A DNA stretch of 64,000 nucleotides. Origin: Siphonodentalium dalli. Its lineage: Eukaryota > Mollusca > Scaphopoda > Gadilida > Siphonodentaliidae. This document shows positions 10,135-21,884 of the stretch, piece after piece. A model generated the notes under the pieces. It ran no database searches. It worked only from the letters and a program-made list of their open reading frames with translations, and was not told where the DNA came from. Location: positions 131,635,989 to 131,699,988 of the forward strand of contig CP136068.1 of NCBI GenBank assembly GCA_032622095.1. The letters run 5' to 3'. The position numbers and the translations under genes are program-made. Position 1 is the first letter of the stretch. Every line of letters begins with the position of its first letter.

Positions 10135-13100
10135 GTGGGTGTTTAACCCTTTACCCAACAGAAGGGCCCTGTGCCAATGCATTCTCTTATATATGCGAGT
10201 CGACCATAGGTCGCCTCGCATATATAAGAGAATGCATTGGCTTAACACATTAAAAATTCTAAAATTGTTAAAGAATGTAAGAAAAAATGGTAAAAAGTGT
10301 TAAAAAAAGATTTTTTTTTAGGCCAATGCATTCTCTTATATATGCGAGGCGACCTATGGTCGACTCGCATATATAAGAGAATGCATTGGCACAGGGCTAA
10401 CTGTAACTATCACAATGTGGTCAAGGAGCCGGTTCCAATGATATCCATATTTGTATGGTTCTATTGAGACAGACCGAAGATATATTAGGCTGTTGAAGCT
10501 TTATTTGGCCGGTTCTGGCCGGTTTGTTGGGTAAAGGGTTAACTTATTTGTAGCAAAAGCACTCACATTGTAATGATGCCTTTATGATGGGTAAATAACA
10601 AGGACTATTATGATAATCAAAAATTATAGACCAAACCAAAAGTCTGTGATGATAATAGTCCAAGTTACAATTGTAAATAATTTGAGATTATATATGCCGA
10701 GTATGCCACCTCTAGGCTTTTTAGCCGAGGTAAATTTCTGACCTCAACAATTTGAGCCCAAGCAAATTTATGTTAATTTAGAGGGCTGCCATTTTATTAT
10801 AAATGTTAATTACTGACTGGTGTTGTATCTATTCTTCTGCTTCTGCTTGTTATACCTCCCCCAAATAGTACTATACTATTTGTGAACACCACTATCAAAT
10901 TAAAGCACATGGCCAAATAAGCAGACTTTGTTCTTATAGTCATTATGATCTTGATCCAATTACCAAATTTTTATAGTTGCGATTCAGCAAAATTGTTAAT
11001 ATAAGGCCAAAAAAAAAAAGTGTTTTGGTTCTCGGGCAATTTTTTTTTCAAATCAATGAGGGAGGGAGGGTTTTATTTTTATTTTTTATTTTTTTCTGCG
11101 CATAGTAAGCATAGACAAAGATACCTTCCTCTGTCTAGTAATAACCAGAAAGGTAGAGGGAACTGTTATGCATATAAACTCATTTAGTCTTATATAAAAA
11201 TGACATTGTACTACTAGTGAATGACTGGGATTACCTAACAATATATAATGCCCCTGACATTAACTACTGTTATTGTTGTCTAAAAACTGATACCTCCCCA
11301 TTCTAATATGTGATCCTGAATTTAGTCCTGTGCCTTTCAATTGTATAAAGTTACAATTAGTTAAAGTTGTTCACAATGACTAATTGTAAGAAGAGCATGA
11401 GGATCAGCTAATCATTTTCTTAGTTGTAGTCATCTACTTCATGTTGTAAGCCTGCAAGTCACTTTTTAACACATTACATGTTAGAGCTCAATGCACACTA
11501 ATATTCAACACATATCTGCTATGTTGATAAAATAATTTATTTTTTTTCCAAATTTATTTTTTCGCAAGTTTTTTTGTCATAACATCAGGCATTGCAATAA
11601 AAAGCCCTAATGCGGCCGTTTTTATTCAATGCGGCGGTGCCTGAGAACCAAAACCTTTTTTTTTTTTGGTCTAACAAGCAGCTTTTACTAACTGTTTTAA
11701 AGCTTCAATAAGATATGATGCTGAACTGTCTGGTCTTTATTCAATTACTCCACATCAGGCCTGAAAATATGGTGTCAGATATTTGCAAAATGAGGTCCCC
11801 AGAAGGTGAATTTAGTGATGCTACCACGCACAGCAGGCTAGCACCACCGAATTAACCTTCTGGGGACCTCATTCTGCTTAGGCCTCATCTACTCTGGAAA
11901 GCATCTTCATAAGATTTTTAGTTTCTATAGAAAGTTTCCTTTTCTTTTTTAATTTAGTTTCTCTATATCCCTAAATTGGCAATGCATAATCGATGCCTGA
12001 TGAATTTGGTGATGCTAGCCCGATGGTGACCTCATTCTGCAAATGTCCAGCACCATATTTTCAGGCTTGTTATGTTGGTCATATTATGGTAAATCAAAGC
12101 TACATTAGACTCATCTCCATCACATCTGATGAAGGCACTATGTATACAGTAATGCCTTAAATAATCGACTCCTTAACCACAGCAGAATTATGGGTAATTT
12201 TTCAGGATTTAGTTGGAAATATGGCTTGTCGCCATTCATCGGAAAGCCCTCACTGAGAGCTTTCCTGTGAATGGCAACAAGCCATATTTCCAACTAAATC
12301 CTGAAAAATTACCCATAATTCTGCTGTGGTTAAGGAGTCGATTATTTAGGGCATATTGCAGCCCTGCGGGGCGAATCGATCCAATGATTTCCCCACGCCG
12401 TAGGGAGCGGGAGTGGCTGAGACGATGAACCGAATCGCCTTTCTGACCCGCCAAGGCGACCCATGTTCGGATCCATTTCTGTATTTTGTTTTAATTATGC
12501 AGTCCTCATAATTGGTTACGGCAATTAGCAAAACCAAAGTCATTTGCTGAAGCAAACTGGGCCATGGCAATGGGTTGCCTTAGCAGATTGCCGAAGCCAA
12601 CAATCTGAATTAAGAGCGCTGCTTATGCATTTGGATTGTAGTCTTTATTTTCTGGCAAGCACAATTGACATTCAGACATTGATGTTTTTTCATTGCAGAT
12701 ACCTATGTTAGTTCCAGGTCTGAGTTATAATTTTGAAACATTTGTTGAATGCCTAAGTGACAAGGCTATCTCTGATGATGTGCGGGTGAGTAATGGAATC
12801 ATATTTTCCCCGGTTTGAGTTAAAATTTTGAAACATTTATTGAAATCCTGGGTGAGTCATTTAAACATCAATTTAACCCTTTCTATACTAAATAGATTCT
12901 CCCACTCAGTTATATAAGTCTCCATTCGAATGGTCTATTATTCATCAGGAGGGGTGTTCAGGAAAAATAAGCAGACGACAGAAAATAAAAGTGCAGAATG
13001 AGTCCTAATTATTGATGGGAAATATTCAGTTAATAAGTTCAATAAACATACTGCTGAACTTTTTATCTGAACATTTCCTATGGGTAACTACTCATCAATG

Positions 13101-13489
13101 AGTATTTAGTATAGAATGGGTTAATAGCCTGGTTTACGAACCCTTCCTACAACATTTTTCCCCATATTGTAAAAAAATAAATGTTTTGGTTAAAATATGA
13201 AGCATATAGCAGAGAATCTCCAGAGGATGAAGTTAGTGATGCTAGCCCGCTGCGTAGCGTCACTAAATTCAAATTCTGCAAATGTCCAGCACCATTTTGA
13301 GGCCTGGCTGGTTATAAACAAACTTAAGCTAATACAGCATGTAGTGATTTGTTTCCAGTCAAAATTTATTAAAAATTATCATGTCATTGATTCTCTTTCT
13401 AGGTTTTTATCATGAAGCAAGGAAAAAGCATTCCTCTCATAACTGGAGTTATCAACATGCCAGTTAGTGAAACAATGGTCGTTGTATGA
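10000..13489 (+). CDS. BBS1: BBS1 C-terminal region, three exons (partial gene)
   Basis: Three exons (10000-10134, 12699-12785, 13403-13489) join in phase 0 to encode 102 residues ending in a stop. The reading [10 protein letters not shown]..., then [17 protein letters not shown]..., then [12 protein letters not shown]...VINMPVSE matches the C-terminus of BBS1. From recall, the vertebrate protein reads V-x-G-L-G-P-x-F-K-L, LVPGLNYPLETFVESLS and ...VINMP/NMP-like at the same places. BBS1 is a core subunit of the BBSome, a coat complex that carries membrane proteins to and from cilia; its beta-propeller lies further N-terminal and is not in this window. The C-terminal part shown is a small adaptin-ear-like (GAE) domain. 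The gene is convergent with HECW. The upstream exon, which should encode the end of the helical linker, was not found in 1-9999. Confidence 0.93.
10143..10542. mobile_element. TTAA MITE family 1, copy 1 (400 bp, double hairpin)
   Basis: Ends TTAACCCTTTACCCAACA and TTGGGTAAAGGGTTAA. Inside are two 70-bp hairpins built on GCATTCTCTTATATATGCGAG in opposite orientation, separated by an AT-rich spacer, then about 130 bp of unique sequence containing GAGCCGGTTCCAATGATATC. TTAA flanks suggest mobilisation by a piggyBac-like transposase; no such gene is present here. Confidence 0.85.
10543..11756. other. BBS1 intron, no feature recognised
   Basis: AT-rich DNA with poly-A and poly-T runs and a short purine tract (GGGAGGGAGGG near 11060). 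No exon, RNA or clear repeat seen. Confidence 0.5.
11757..12068. mobile_element. MITE family 6 copy (GAATGAGGTCCCC palindromes)
   Basis: Ends CAGGCCTGAAAATATGGTG and CACCATATTTTCAGGCTTG. The left half holds an inner palindrome around GAGGTCCCCAGAAGGTGAAT and its complement. The right half is more decayed. Confidence 0.75.
12145..12358. mobile_element. Palindromic MITE family 5 copy
   Basis: An almost perfect 210-bp foldback: CAGTAATGCCTTAAATAATC...TTATTTAGGGCAT, with centre near 12250. Sister copies lie at 16138, 40970, 41918 and 45945 (left end missing), plus a half copy at 38759. Confidence 0.85.
12395..12600 (+). repeat. Possible tRNA-derived SINE
   Basis: GTGGCTGAGACGATG near 12411 resembles an A box and GTTCGGATCC near 12464 resembles a B box, about 50 bp apart, as in tRNA-headed SINEs. 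No tail or target duplication was defined. A degenerate match only. Confidence 0.3.
12699..12785 (+). CDS. BBS1: BBS1 second-last coding exon
   Basis: Acceptor TTCATTGCAG and donor GTGAGT. 29 codons, phase 0, containing [20 protein letters not shown] diverged copy of its middle follows at 12806-12858 in the intron. Confidence 0.92.
12806..12858 (+). repeat. Intronic tandem copy of BBS1 exon segment
   Basis: Matches 12712-12764 at roughly 80%: ...TTTGAGTTAAAATTTTGAAA against CTGAGTTATAATTTTGAAA. It ends in GGGTGAGTC, a second donor-like site. Confidence 0.75.
12873..13124. mobile_element. TTAA MITE family 7 copy
   Basis: Ends TTAACCCTTTCTATACTAAA and TTTAGTATAGAATGGGTTAA. The inner part contains an inverted pair ending in GTTCAATAAAC/GAACTT. 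Related partial copies lie at 16371, 17730, 21885, 25290, 46795 and 60600. Confidence 0.75.
13198..13312. mobile_element. MITE family 6 fragment in last BBS1 intron
   Basis: Half element (AGTTAGTGATGCTAGCCCG...CACTAAATTC, then TGCAAATGTCCAGCACC), ending 90 bp before the last exon. Confidence 0.65.
13403..13489 (+). CDS. BBS1: BBS1 last coding exon
   Basis: Acceptor TTCTCTTTCTAG. 28 codons then TGA at 13487-13489, reading [20 protein letters not shown] and a short divergent tail. The conserved NMP block lies just before the stop, as in the family. Confidence 0.92.
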   Translation, partial: VFIMKQGKSIPLITGVINMPVSETMVVV

Positions 13490-13492
13490 GAT

Positions 13493-13550
13493 ATGGTTTT
13501 CATCTTGATGTCCGGAGTTATCAACATACCAATCAGTGAAATGGTGGATT
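13493..13550 (+). repeat. Diverged copy of BBS1 terminal exon in 3' UTR
   Basis: GGAGTTATCAACATACCAAT at 13513 repeats GGAGTTATCAACATGCCAGT at 13445, offset 68 bp, 28 of 34 identical over the core. It lies directly after the stop codon. Confidence 0.75.
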
Positions 13551-13780
13551 GTTTCTACATCATGTAACACTGAAACGCCAGTCCAAAAAAGATTTCCCTG
13601 CGTTTGTGCCATATGGTTATGAAACTCCATCCACGAGTTTATTTATTTGAGTTTAGTGACTTGAATCAACCTCAAGTTGGCTTGTCACCTGATGTGATAT
13701 TCTTTGGTTGTGATCTTTATTTACTGCTAAGCTTTATCAGGTCAGGCACATCATGTATTTAACTTTTATAATTGTATTTC

Positions 13781-14038
13781 CCTTTGAGTGCCAGGTCGAT
13801 TTTTGTATCAACCCATATACCCTGTGCCAATGCATTCTCTTATATATGCGAGTCGACCATAGGTCGCCTCGCATATATAAGAGAATGCATTGACCTAACA
13901 ATTTTTTTATTTTTTTTTTTTTTTACTATTTTTTTTAATTTTTTTTACAATTTTAATAATTTATTCTTATATTCTTTAACAGACTTATTTTGTAGGTTTA
14001 AGGCCGATGAGATCGGCCCCTGGCACTCAAAGGGTTAA
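13781..14038. mobile_element. TTAA-like MITE family 4 with one hairpin module
   Basis: Ends CCCTTTGAGTGCCAGG and CCTGGCACTCAAAGGGTTAA; the left TTAA is mutated. It carries one 70-bp hairpin (13824-13891) identical in core to the one in family 1. Confidence 0.75.
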
Positions 14039-14535
14039 CTATTATAGTTGAATTTGGCAGTGCTAATACACCATTTCCCTGTTTTTGTGAAAATTTTGTG
14101 ATCGCGCATCCCATTGCACAGTCAAATTGCACTCTTAACAATTTTGCAGCGAATGAACAGTCTCCAGATAAACTTCGATTTGCAGATTTTTTTATTCAGT
14201 AATGCCGCAAGTATGCCTTCCTAAATGACATTAACATGACGACTCAATCGCTCCTTCATAACAATATTTGGACTAACTGAATGTTAATTGAGTTCCTTGT
14301 CATGCTCCGTCGTGATAATCATGTGTGATACTGACTTTGGATAATTTTTGTGAATTATGATTTTGGGTTACCCATCTTTTATCGAAATCATGAAACAGTA
14401 ATATCCAACTATTATAGCTAAATATAACTATAATAGTTAAATTCTAGATGTGCCTCACCTGTTTCTTCTCCACAAAATATTGACAACTTTTACCTGAGGA
14501 CGTCTCATCACTATGTCCTTCTATTTAGGAATGTA

Positions 14536-15741
14536 TGAAACAAGCCTGGATATAGTGTTGTCTGATATATGCAGAATGAGGTCCCAAGCAGTGAATTTAG
14601 TGACACTATCCTGCACGGTGGGCTGGCAGTGTTCGCCCTGGACCGAAAAATCTTCTGCCCAAAAAAGTGGCTAAACGAAATTTTTAGTGGCCAAATAAAC
14701 AAAAAATTGGCCAAATGAAAAAAACTTTGGCCAAGTTAATCCTCATTTTCTGGGCTCACAATTGATGACTAAAATATATTTTTTAAATATCTAACTCTCT
14801 GACTCTATTTCACATCGCTGACACAGGCAATGGGGTGTGTTAGTTGTCATCGCTATTTTCGCCGAAATAAAACAACAGTTCTTTTGCTTATTATCGTGAG
14901 GTGTTGAATACCTATGGTTGTATTAATAACCTTTATGGTGTGAAGCCCGGTTGTTGTTATGAGACAGGAGGCTGTTTACTACACATTGCGTAACTGACAT
15001 GCCATCGCTGGTACATCGAATTATAGTACAATGGATTTCATCTTACATACCGCATAATCAACTAACTAATAATCATTATGATATAATCAGTGCAGAGATT
15101 AAGGTTTTTGACAATTAGTAATCACCTTTGTACAACCGTCACCATTCAATCAATGCTTCCTTTACAAAATAAATTTGGGTTGTGTCCGAAGTATGAAACA
15201 CGTGTCCAAAACCAGCGATATTTCCTCGCCTTTCGTCGATATATTCAGCGCTTTTTGAAAGAAGATTTCTGTCTCCACTTGTGGTGAAAAAAAAGTTTTT
15301 GGCCAAATGAAATTTTATGTGGCCATTTCCGAAAAAAGTGGCCATTGGCCACCAACAGCGCGAACACTGTGGGCTAGCATCACCAAATTCACCCTCTGTG
15401 AACCTCATTCTGCTTAGGCCTCAACTATGAGAAATCTAGGATCAGATTGAAGTCCCCAGTTGAAGTTCGGTCATGTTCACCCATTAGTAACTCAATTTTG
15501 CATTTATGCATTTTATCTTCTGCAAATTAGGGGATAAAGAAACTGAACAGAAGTGGGATAAGTAACTAAAACAGTGTTAATTTGAGATTATAGACACTTC
15601 CCAGAAAATGAGGCCTAAGCAGAATGAGATACCAAGTGGGTGAATTTGGTGATCCTAGCCCACTGTGTAGGATAGCGTCAAATTCACCCTCTGGGGACCT
15701 CATTCTGCAAATGTCAGACATACTATATCCAGGCTTGGTAT
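14536..15741. mobile_element. MITE family 6 copy split by a hAT MITE
   Basis: Outer ends CAAGCCTGGATATAGTG and TATATCCAGGCTTGG. The inner palindrome typical of the family is interrupted at its centre by the element at 14627-15369. Confidence 0.7.
14627..15369. mobile_element. hAT-type MITE, 743 bp, nested
   Basis: Ends CAGTGTTCGC and GCGAACACTG, flanked by TGGGCTGG and TGGGCTAG (7 of 8), a typical 8-bp hAT target duplication. The subterminal regions repeat TTGGCCAAATGAAA on both sides in inverse orientation. No transposase frame. Confidence 0.75.
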
Positions 15742-16137
15742 CAACTTAGATTAAAGAAACATCCGTAATTATATATCACAATTTTAGCTGGATCAAAATT
15801 TATCAACTACTCATCACCGGACATAAATATTCATACAAAAATAAAACAACAGCGGATTCGTATGTCAGCTCACACAGACTACATAGAATTCACGTTTGTA
15901 TGAGAATCATTGTGCATCTGTATGCACAGATCATGATGCTATTCCGTCCTGAAGTTATATGACAATGTGTGATATGTTGTTTTGTAATACATGTAATATC
16001 ATTTATTTATTTATTTATGTTAAATCTACCACATCGTATCTGTGATCTGTAAGAATTAATTTTGTTAATTATACATTCATTGTTTCTTAAATCTTCTTCT
16101 TTTGCTTCTCAAAGTTTAACCCATGTAGCACTGAATG
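15742..16137. other. Intergenic, nothing recognised
   Basis: AT-rich sequence with short ATTTATTT runs; no open frame or inverted repeat noted. Confidence 0.5.
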
Positions 16138-16354
16138 TACAGTAACACTCTAAATAATCGACTCCTTAACCGCAGAGGAATTATGGGTAACTTTTCAGGA
16201 TTTAGTCGGAAATATGGCTTGTAGCCATTCATCGGAAAGCTCTCCCCGAGAGCTTCCCGATGAATGGCAACAAGCCATATTTCTGACTAAATCCTGAAAA
16301 GTTACCCATAATTCTGCTGTGGTTAAGGAGTCGATTAATTAGAGCATTACTGTA
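16138..16354. mobile_element. Palindromic MITE family 5 copy
   Basis: A 217-bp foldback from TACAGTAACACTC to GAGCATTACTGTA, arms about 95% complementary. Confidence 0.85.
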
Positions 16355-16370
16355 TTCTCCCAATCAGTTT

Positions 16371-17866
16371 TAACCCTTTCTTTACTGATTGGATACTCCC
16401 ATTCCGTTATCTATACTATATATTTTGAGACTTCGTATATATGTGTGTATGTGTGTACTTCATAGAATCCAAAACGCGTGTACAGATTGAGCTCAAACTT
16501 CCTATGTAAGTGTCAAATCCCACCGACACGACCGTGGTCGCAGTTTAGAAAAGCTCAGAGCACCCGTTCTCCAATCTCAAATCGCCGCAAAGGCACGGCG
16601 TGGGTTAATCAAGTGATTATTTAATGAGCGTTTGTTTTTGACGCATCTCTATAAAGAGCGTCTGTTTGCCATTCAACGCTATTTGCATCTGCAGAGAGAT
16701 ATACGGAACATACATTAAATTTAAAAAACATTTGTTTCTGACCAACCCTGCGAGCACGGATGGCGCGCTTTGTTTTTACAGTATATAGTTATATACCGAA
16801 ATCATCCCAGATAATCACGAATATAGCATCAGATTTCTCCTCAGATATACCGTTATAAAAAGCTACTGGAATCTGCCAATCTACGGGAAATTCCAGGGAA
16901 TGCCGATTGAGCTCAAACTTGCTACCCACGGGAAGTGTCATATATATGAGTGTGTCCTTTATAGACTCGAACCGATTGAGCTCAAACTTGCTAAATAAGA
17001 AAATAGCCCCCAAGCCGTAAATATCAACAACAACGATATTGCTACCTACGGGGAGCAACGTTATTAGCATCTGCAGAATTATGCAGAGAGAAAATGCTTT
17101 CCTATTTTTAGAACGCAACACATGTTTACGTCGCGTTGGTGATTGAGGTTCACAACGGGGTTAATTGACTGTCCGCTCTTTGCGACGATGAGGTTCACGG
17201 CGGGGACTATTGACCAACACTCACAATTTCGTCTTTTGCATCAGATACCAACACCTCGACCGATCGGGACGAAACTTGGTACGTGAGTGTAGTTTGACCA
17301 GGTGGTCGTCGCTGTCGTATTGGCGAGCCCGTGCGACGCCCGTGCAGCGCATGCGCAGACGAGATATCGGAAACGGGTGGAGCTATCGACTTGAAATTTG
17401 GTATGTGAATGTATCTTGCGCCGGGTACAAATTTTATCGGGTCGCCGAGCCCGTGCGACGCCCGTGCAGCGCATGCGCAGACGAGATCTCGGAAACGGGT
17501 GGAGCTATCGACTTGAAATTTGTTATGTGAATGTATCTTGCGCCGGGTACAAATTTTATCGGGTCGCCGAGTCCGTGCGACGCCAGCTTCGCGCATGCGC
17601 ACACCAGATCTCGGAAACGGGTGGAGCTACCGGGTACAAATTTTTCTTATTGAAACGTGTGGAGCTAAAAATTAAAAAAAAATATTTAAAAAATGTCATG
17701 TTTCGGACAAGCCGCCGGTGGCGGGCTAACCTGCTAGTAAAAATATACATTGGAATGGTAAATTATTCTTCTGAAGGGAGGTCCAGGAGATATAAGCCGA
17801 CGACAGATAACAAACAGATAATACAAGTGCTGAAGGAGGGAAATGTTCAGATATCGGGAGGATTAA
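16371..17866. mobile_element. Decayed TTAA element with internal tandem repeats
   Basis: Begins TTAACCCTTTCTTTACTG, like family 7, and ends with a family 7-like right segment (17730-17862, GTCCAGGAGATATAAGCC... then GGGAAATGTTCAG). Between them are several GATTGAGCTCAAACTT repeats (16485-17060) and a GC-rich array. The relation of outer and inner parts is inferred. Confidence 0.45.
17225..17645. repeat. GC-rich tandem repeat, about 121-bp period
   Basis: Three full units and a partial one. CTCGGAAACGGGTGGAGCTA recurs near 17363 (variant), 17483 and 17609, each followed by TTGAAATTTG or a variant and preceded by GCGCATGCGCA. The long overlapping frames on both strands come from this array and are not taken as genes. 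Confidence 0.8.
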
Positions 17867-18608
17867 CCCTTTGAACCCTGATGTCCTGAAAATTAAATGG
17901 TCCCCACCGGAGGCACCTGACATTATATAGTGTTTCCGACGACGTAACTCGTAATGCTCTGAACTGGGACATATTTACATGTATGCTCAACTATACAGCA
18001 ATCTATTATGCTAACCGAACTAGCGTGTAGTGAAATATGTCCAAGGTTCTTCAACGAGACATTCTATTCCATGTTCAATATACATGTAGATTATAGTGAG
18101 GCTCCATTTGGTCGCGCTATGTATCTATTATAACTAAATTCTTATCCTTTGCCTACGATAAAGGCCTTTCTCAAAATGCACCTCTGAATGCGCAATGAAA
18201 CAGACCCCCTGTCACCAATTTGGCTGCTAAAGTCAGAGATATGAACATGTGACTCATTCTTGCAAAGTAGACGCACATTTCTTGTTAATTTGTGCTTTGA
18301 TCATGATTTTCTAATGAAATACTTCCCCTTTTCCAATGATAAAAGCAAACTTTTTTCTCAAAATAGGCCTCTGCGCATGCGCCAATAAACAGACCCTCTG
18401 TCATCAGTTTGTCTGTCAAAGTTACATGGGTAAACATGTGATGCAATGTGTGCAAAGTAGAAGTACAACTCTAGTTGATATGTGCGTTCATTGTTGTGTA
18501 ATTTGGTGTCAAATATTGTATGATTTCCGGACCGGTATTCCGGTCTCCCGGGATATAGGAATATAAGTATTGGACCGGTATTCCGGTCTCTTGGGTTCAA
18601 AGGGTTAA
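17863..18608. mobile_element. TTAA-flanked element, 746 bp
   Basis: Ends TTAACCCTTTGAACCC and GGGTTCAAAGGGTTAA are exact complements. Inner direct repeats include two CTCTG...GCGCAATGAAACAGACC-like segments (18180 and 18370) and paired GGACCGGTATTCCGGTCTC near 18530 and 18572. Confidence 0.75.
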
Positions 18609-19082
18609 AATTGTCAAACGGCTAACTTCAGACTTGGGGTCCCTTTAGATGCAGACGGTCATCTGATTCGCATGATTGCCAGACGTTAGTTTTGTAGAAA
18701 CTGATTTAGATCATTCAGAGCTCATAGCTTAACTCAATATATAGTAACCACATCTCGAATGTAGGATGTAGGAATTTTAATTATTACACGCATACAGCAG
18801 AAAGATGACAGAATGTTTTCAGCATAGTAGCATGCTAACAAGACACTGAGTTTCATGGGTCCCCATAAAATCACCCATAAGGCAGCATAAGGCCAATATA
18901 AATAAATCGATTTACATCCAAGCAAATTTTATTTTTTATACTTTATTCTTCCTAACATAAATGGCCATGGACAGTTCTAGATATTGAAGCAGTATCCTAT
19001 CTTATATAATACAAGGTGATTTAGATTGTCCAATTTGATCAAAATAGACTGATTAATGGGTCATTGAAATGTAATTTGATGA

Positions 19083-19330
19083 TTAACCCTTTCATGACTG
19101 GAACTTCCTGATTTTTTGTGAAAACCCTGTGCCAGTGCATTCTCTTATATATGCGAGTCTCCCATAGGCATATATGAGAGAATGCATTGGCCTAACAATA
19201 TTTATAGTGATCTCGTAAGCCAGTGCATTCTCTTATATATGTAAGGCTCCCTTTGGGAGCCTCACATATATAAGATAATACTGGCACAGGGTCTTGAATG
19301 CTGCACCAGCTCCCTTCAAGGAAGGGTTAA
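19083..19330. mobile_element. TTAA MITE family 2 copy, two hairpins
   Basis: Ends TTAACCCTTTCATGACTGG and CCTTCAAGGAAGGGTTAA. Carries two hairpin modules of the GCATTCTCTTATATATGYGAG type, loops CTCCCATAGG and CTCCCTTTGGGAG. Confidence 0.8.
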
Positions 19331-20376
19331 AGGGATACTGTACTCAAATGTTGTTGGTTTCTATAGTCACTAAGTCGTAGAATAAGGTAACCAGATTTCC
19401 ATTATTTGAAAGTCTGTTGAGTACGAAGTAATGTTTTGGATGGCAGATTATCCCGGTAATGCGAAAATACAAAATTGTCATCGAGTAATTTTTGTAGTTT
19501 TCAAGCAAATGTATCAAATATAGGTTATATTATATGTATACTTGTCACATAGACTAATTTAAGTTATTGTATAGTCACCAGTCCGTGAGTGGCTTGAGTT
19601 TATGCCCCATATCAATATAATTGTTTACACGATCATGTGTGCCACGCATTGCCCAATCCACTATACGTGAATTAATTTGATTACGTCTTGTACACGGAAA
19701 TTCGTAATTTATTTTATGGCTCCAGCCATAATTTAAATTTATATAAAATTATTAACTTTGATTTTAAGATAACCTATTAACCTGATCGTTTACAGAATAC
19801 ATCTTCGAATCAAATTACTTATTTTTCTATATAATATCGATATTAAAGGTACTCAATCCGAACAGAGGGTCCCCATCTCAACAAATTCCAACAACAACAA
19901 TCTGATCAGAGGGTCTTGTATTACTATTTCTTTGGCTTTGGGGGTAAAAAATATTTGATTCGAGTCGAGGAACCCATCAAACAAAGCTCAGAGTTATTAG
20001 ATATTGATTTTTGAAATTTGTTAGTTTCTCGAGATGAGTACTAATAATTGCCGTCAGTTTCGTAACCTGCGCGAGATGTGTACACCAAAACACAATTCAA
20101 ACAGACAAGGATGGATAACTCTAAAATCAAGAGGTAATAATAACGCAATTTTGACTGAGTTCTGGGCCAGAAAGTATTCCCGATAATGAAAAATAATAGA
20201 TTTCTAAAATCGATATCTAACAAATCTGAGCTTTGATGGGCGACTTCCTCGACTCGAATCAAATATTTTTGACCCCCAAAGCCATTGAAATAGTAACTGA
20301 GAGGAGTTTTATCGGATTGAGTACCTTTAAATCGTTGTTATTATCGGGAATTTATTGAAAATGGCGTACAGTACCC
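19331..20376. mobile_element. Inverted-repeat element, about 1 kb
   Basis: Outer inverted ends AAGGGATACTGTAC and GTACAGTACCCCTT; inner arms 19851-20012 and 20196-20330 pair (CTTTGGGGGTAAAAAATATT against AATATTTTTGACCCCCAAAG). A diverged single arm of the family lies at 50750-50870. Confidence 0.65.
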
Positions 20377-20490
20377 CTTGAAGGCATGAGAAAACAATTT
20401 ACATACAAAAAGATATGCAAATAAAAAAAATTGAGGAAGGGACTAAATATAGGGTCAGGAGGGGATGTTAATCTAGCACTCAGTTACCTT

Positions 20491-20909
20491 TAGCTCGTTT
20501 TGAAAATGTTAGCTAAGTTTAGCATGTGACAATAAAGTCTTGAATAGTTCGCAGTTAAGTGATTTTCGCAAAATTATGGTTTCTGCAAAGACACCTTGTC
20601 GTTGAACATCAGCATATGTCGAGCCTTCGCGGGGTTATATCATGAGGTGCTTTTGTGTCAAGAATATTTCTATAGAGAGAGATAAATTTTATTTACAACC
20701 AGGTCCCCTTCACAGGTAGAGTAATTTGGATAAACAAACAAATAAACAGAACACGTGAAAGTATTAAGTGATTGATGTTGATTGGTGAAATAACTTAATG
20801 TTCACGTCCAACAGTCATCAGATATAGGGTAAGTTTGACGTTTTACAATCTAAACCTCTCCATTAAGTTCCAACATATGTAGCTTAACTCTTTTTTTTGC
20901 TCCACTTTA
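20491..20909. other. Intergenic, nothing recognised
   Basis: AT-rich sequence without convincing open frame or repeat. Confidence 0.45.
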
Positions 20910-20919
20910 CTTTGCAAAG

Positions 20920-21750
20920 TTTGAGATATTGCCATGGGTTGGTGTCCGTCATCCGTCAACATTTTCCTTTGGCTCACCTACAGGCGGCATCCCTCATCCG
21001 ATCATCACCAAACTTCATATGGATCTTCGGGGTGACCTCTAGATGGGAGCCATCGATTTTTTCCTAAATTTGTTTAAAAACATGGCCACCAGCAGCCATT
21101 TTGAATTTCAAATTTGGATCCATCGGCACACCGTACAGCCCGCATATATCTAAGAAATGTTTGTAAATTTACAAGCATGATTAGGATCAGCTCTAGATGA
21201 GAGCTATCGAATTTTGAACGATTTTCGATTAAAAACATGGCCAACGGCACCCATTTTGTATTTTACTCTTTGCATGACTAAATCCTTTGGCACATCGCTC
21301 GTCCGATCATCACGAAATTTTATTTTCATCTTCAGGGTGACCTCTAGATGGGAGCCATTAATTTTTTCAAAAACATGGCTGCAGTGGCCATATTGGATTT
21401 TACTCTTTGCAAGACTAAATCCTTCGGCACATCTACAGGCCACATCCCTCATCCGATCGTCACCAAACTTCATAAGGATCTTCAGGGTGACCTCTAGATG
21501 CGAGCCAAAAATATTTTACAAATTTCGTTTAAAAACATGGTTGCCAGCGGCCATCTTGGATTTTACTCTTTTTATGTCTAAATCCTTTGGCACACCCTAC
21601 ACGCTACGTCCCTTATCTCTCAACGAAACTGCATTTGCTTCTTTGTTGTGACCTCTAGATGGAATTCCGAATTTTTTTTAAACATGGCGCCAGCAGCCAT
21701 CTTGGATTTCACATTTGAACCCATTGCATCACCCTGCAGCCCATATTTGG
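20920..21750. repeat. Degenerate tandem repeat, about 150-bp period
   Basis: GTGACCTCTAGATGGGAGCC or close variants recur near 21031, 21189, 21339, 21487 and 21647, each followed by AAAAACATGG and a GCCATNTTGGATTT block. The family reappears inverted at 53270-53720 and 58040-58300. A 145-codon frame over it is repeat-derived. Confidence 0.8.
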
Positions 21751-21884
21751 TGGAGAAATGTTTGAAATAAGTTTAATTTCATTTACACAATACAATCCAT
21801 TTACTGAAACTTTTTGACTTTCCTTCTTTATCATTCTATTGACTGCTCTGCATAAAATTATTAACACCTCCCAAAGTTTAGCTA

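Larger units (their letters stand above)
18883..20490. repeat. Dispersed repeat, interrupted by nested elements
   Basis: 18883-19060 and 20420-20490 match 41227-41367, 41625-41680 and 41690-41760 (AAGGCCAATATAAATAAAT..., ATGGCCATGGACAGTTCTAG, GGGACTAAATATAGG). Here the repeat is split by a TTAA MITE and an inverted-repeat element; at 41 kb it is split by a SINE. Confidence 0.65.

Noticed and set aside
17207-17874. Several 70-158 codon frames on both strands as a gene
   Set aside because: They follow the 121-bp tandem repeat and occur on both strands at once.
21214-21651. 145-codon plus-strand frame
   Set aside because: Fully inside the 150-bp degenerate tandem repeat; the protein repeats with the DNA period.
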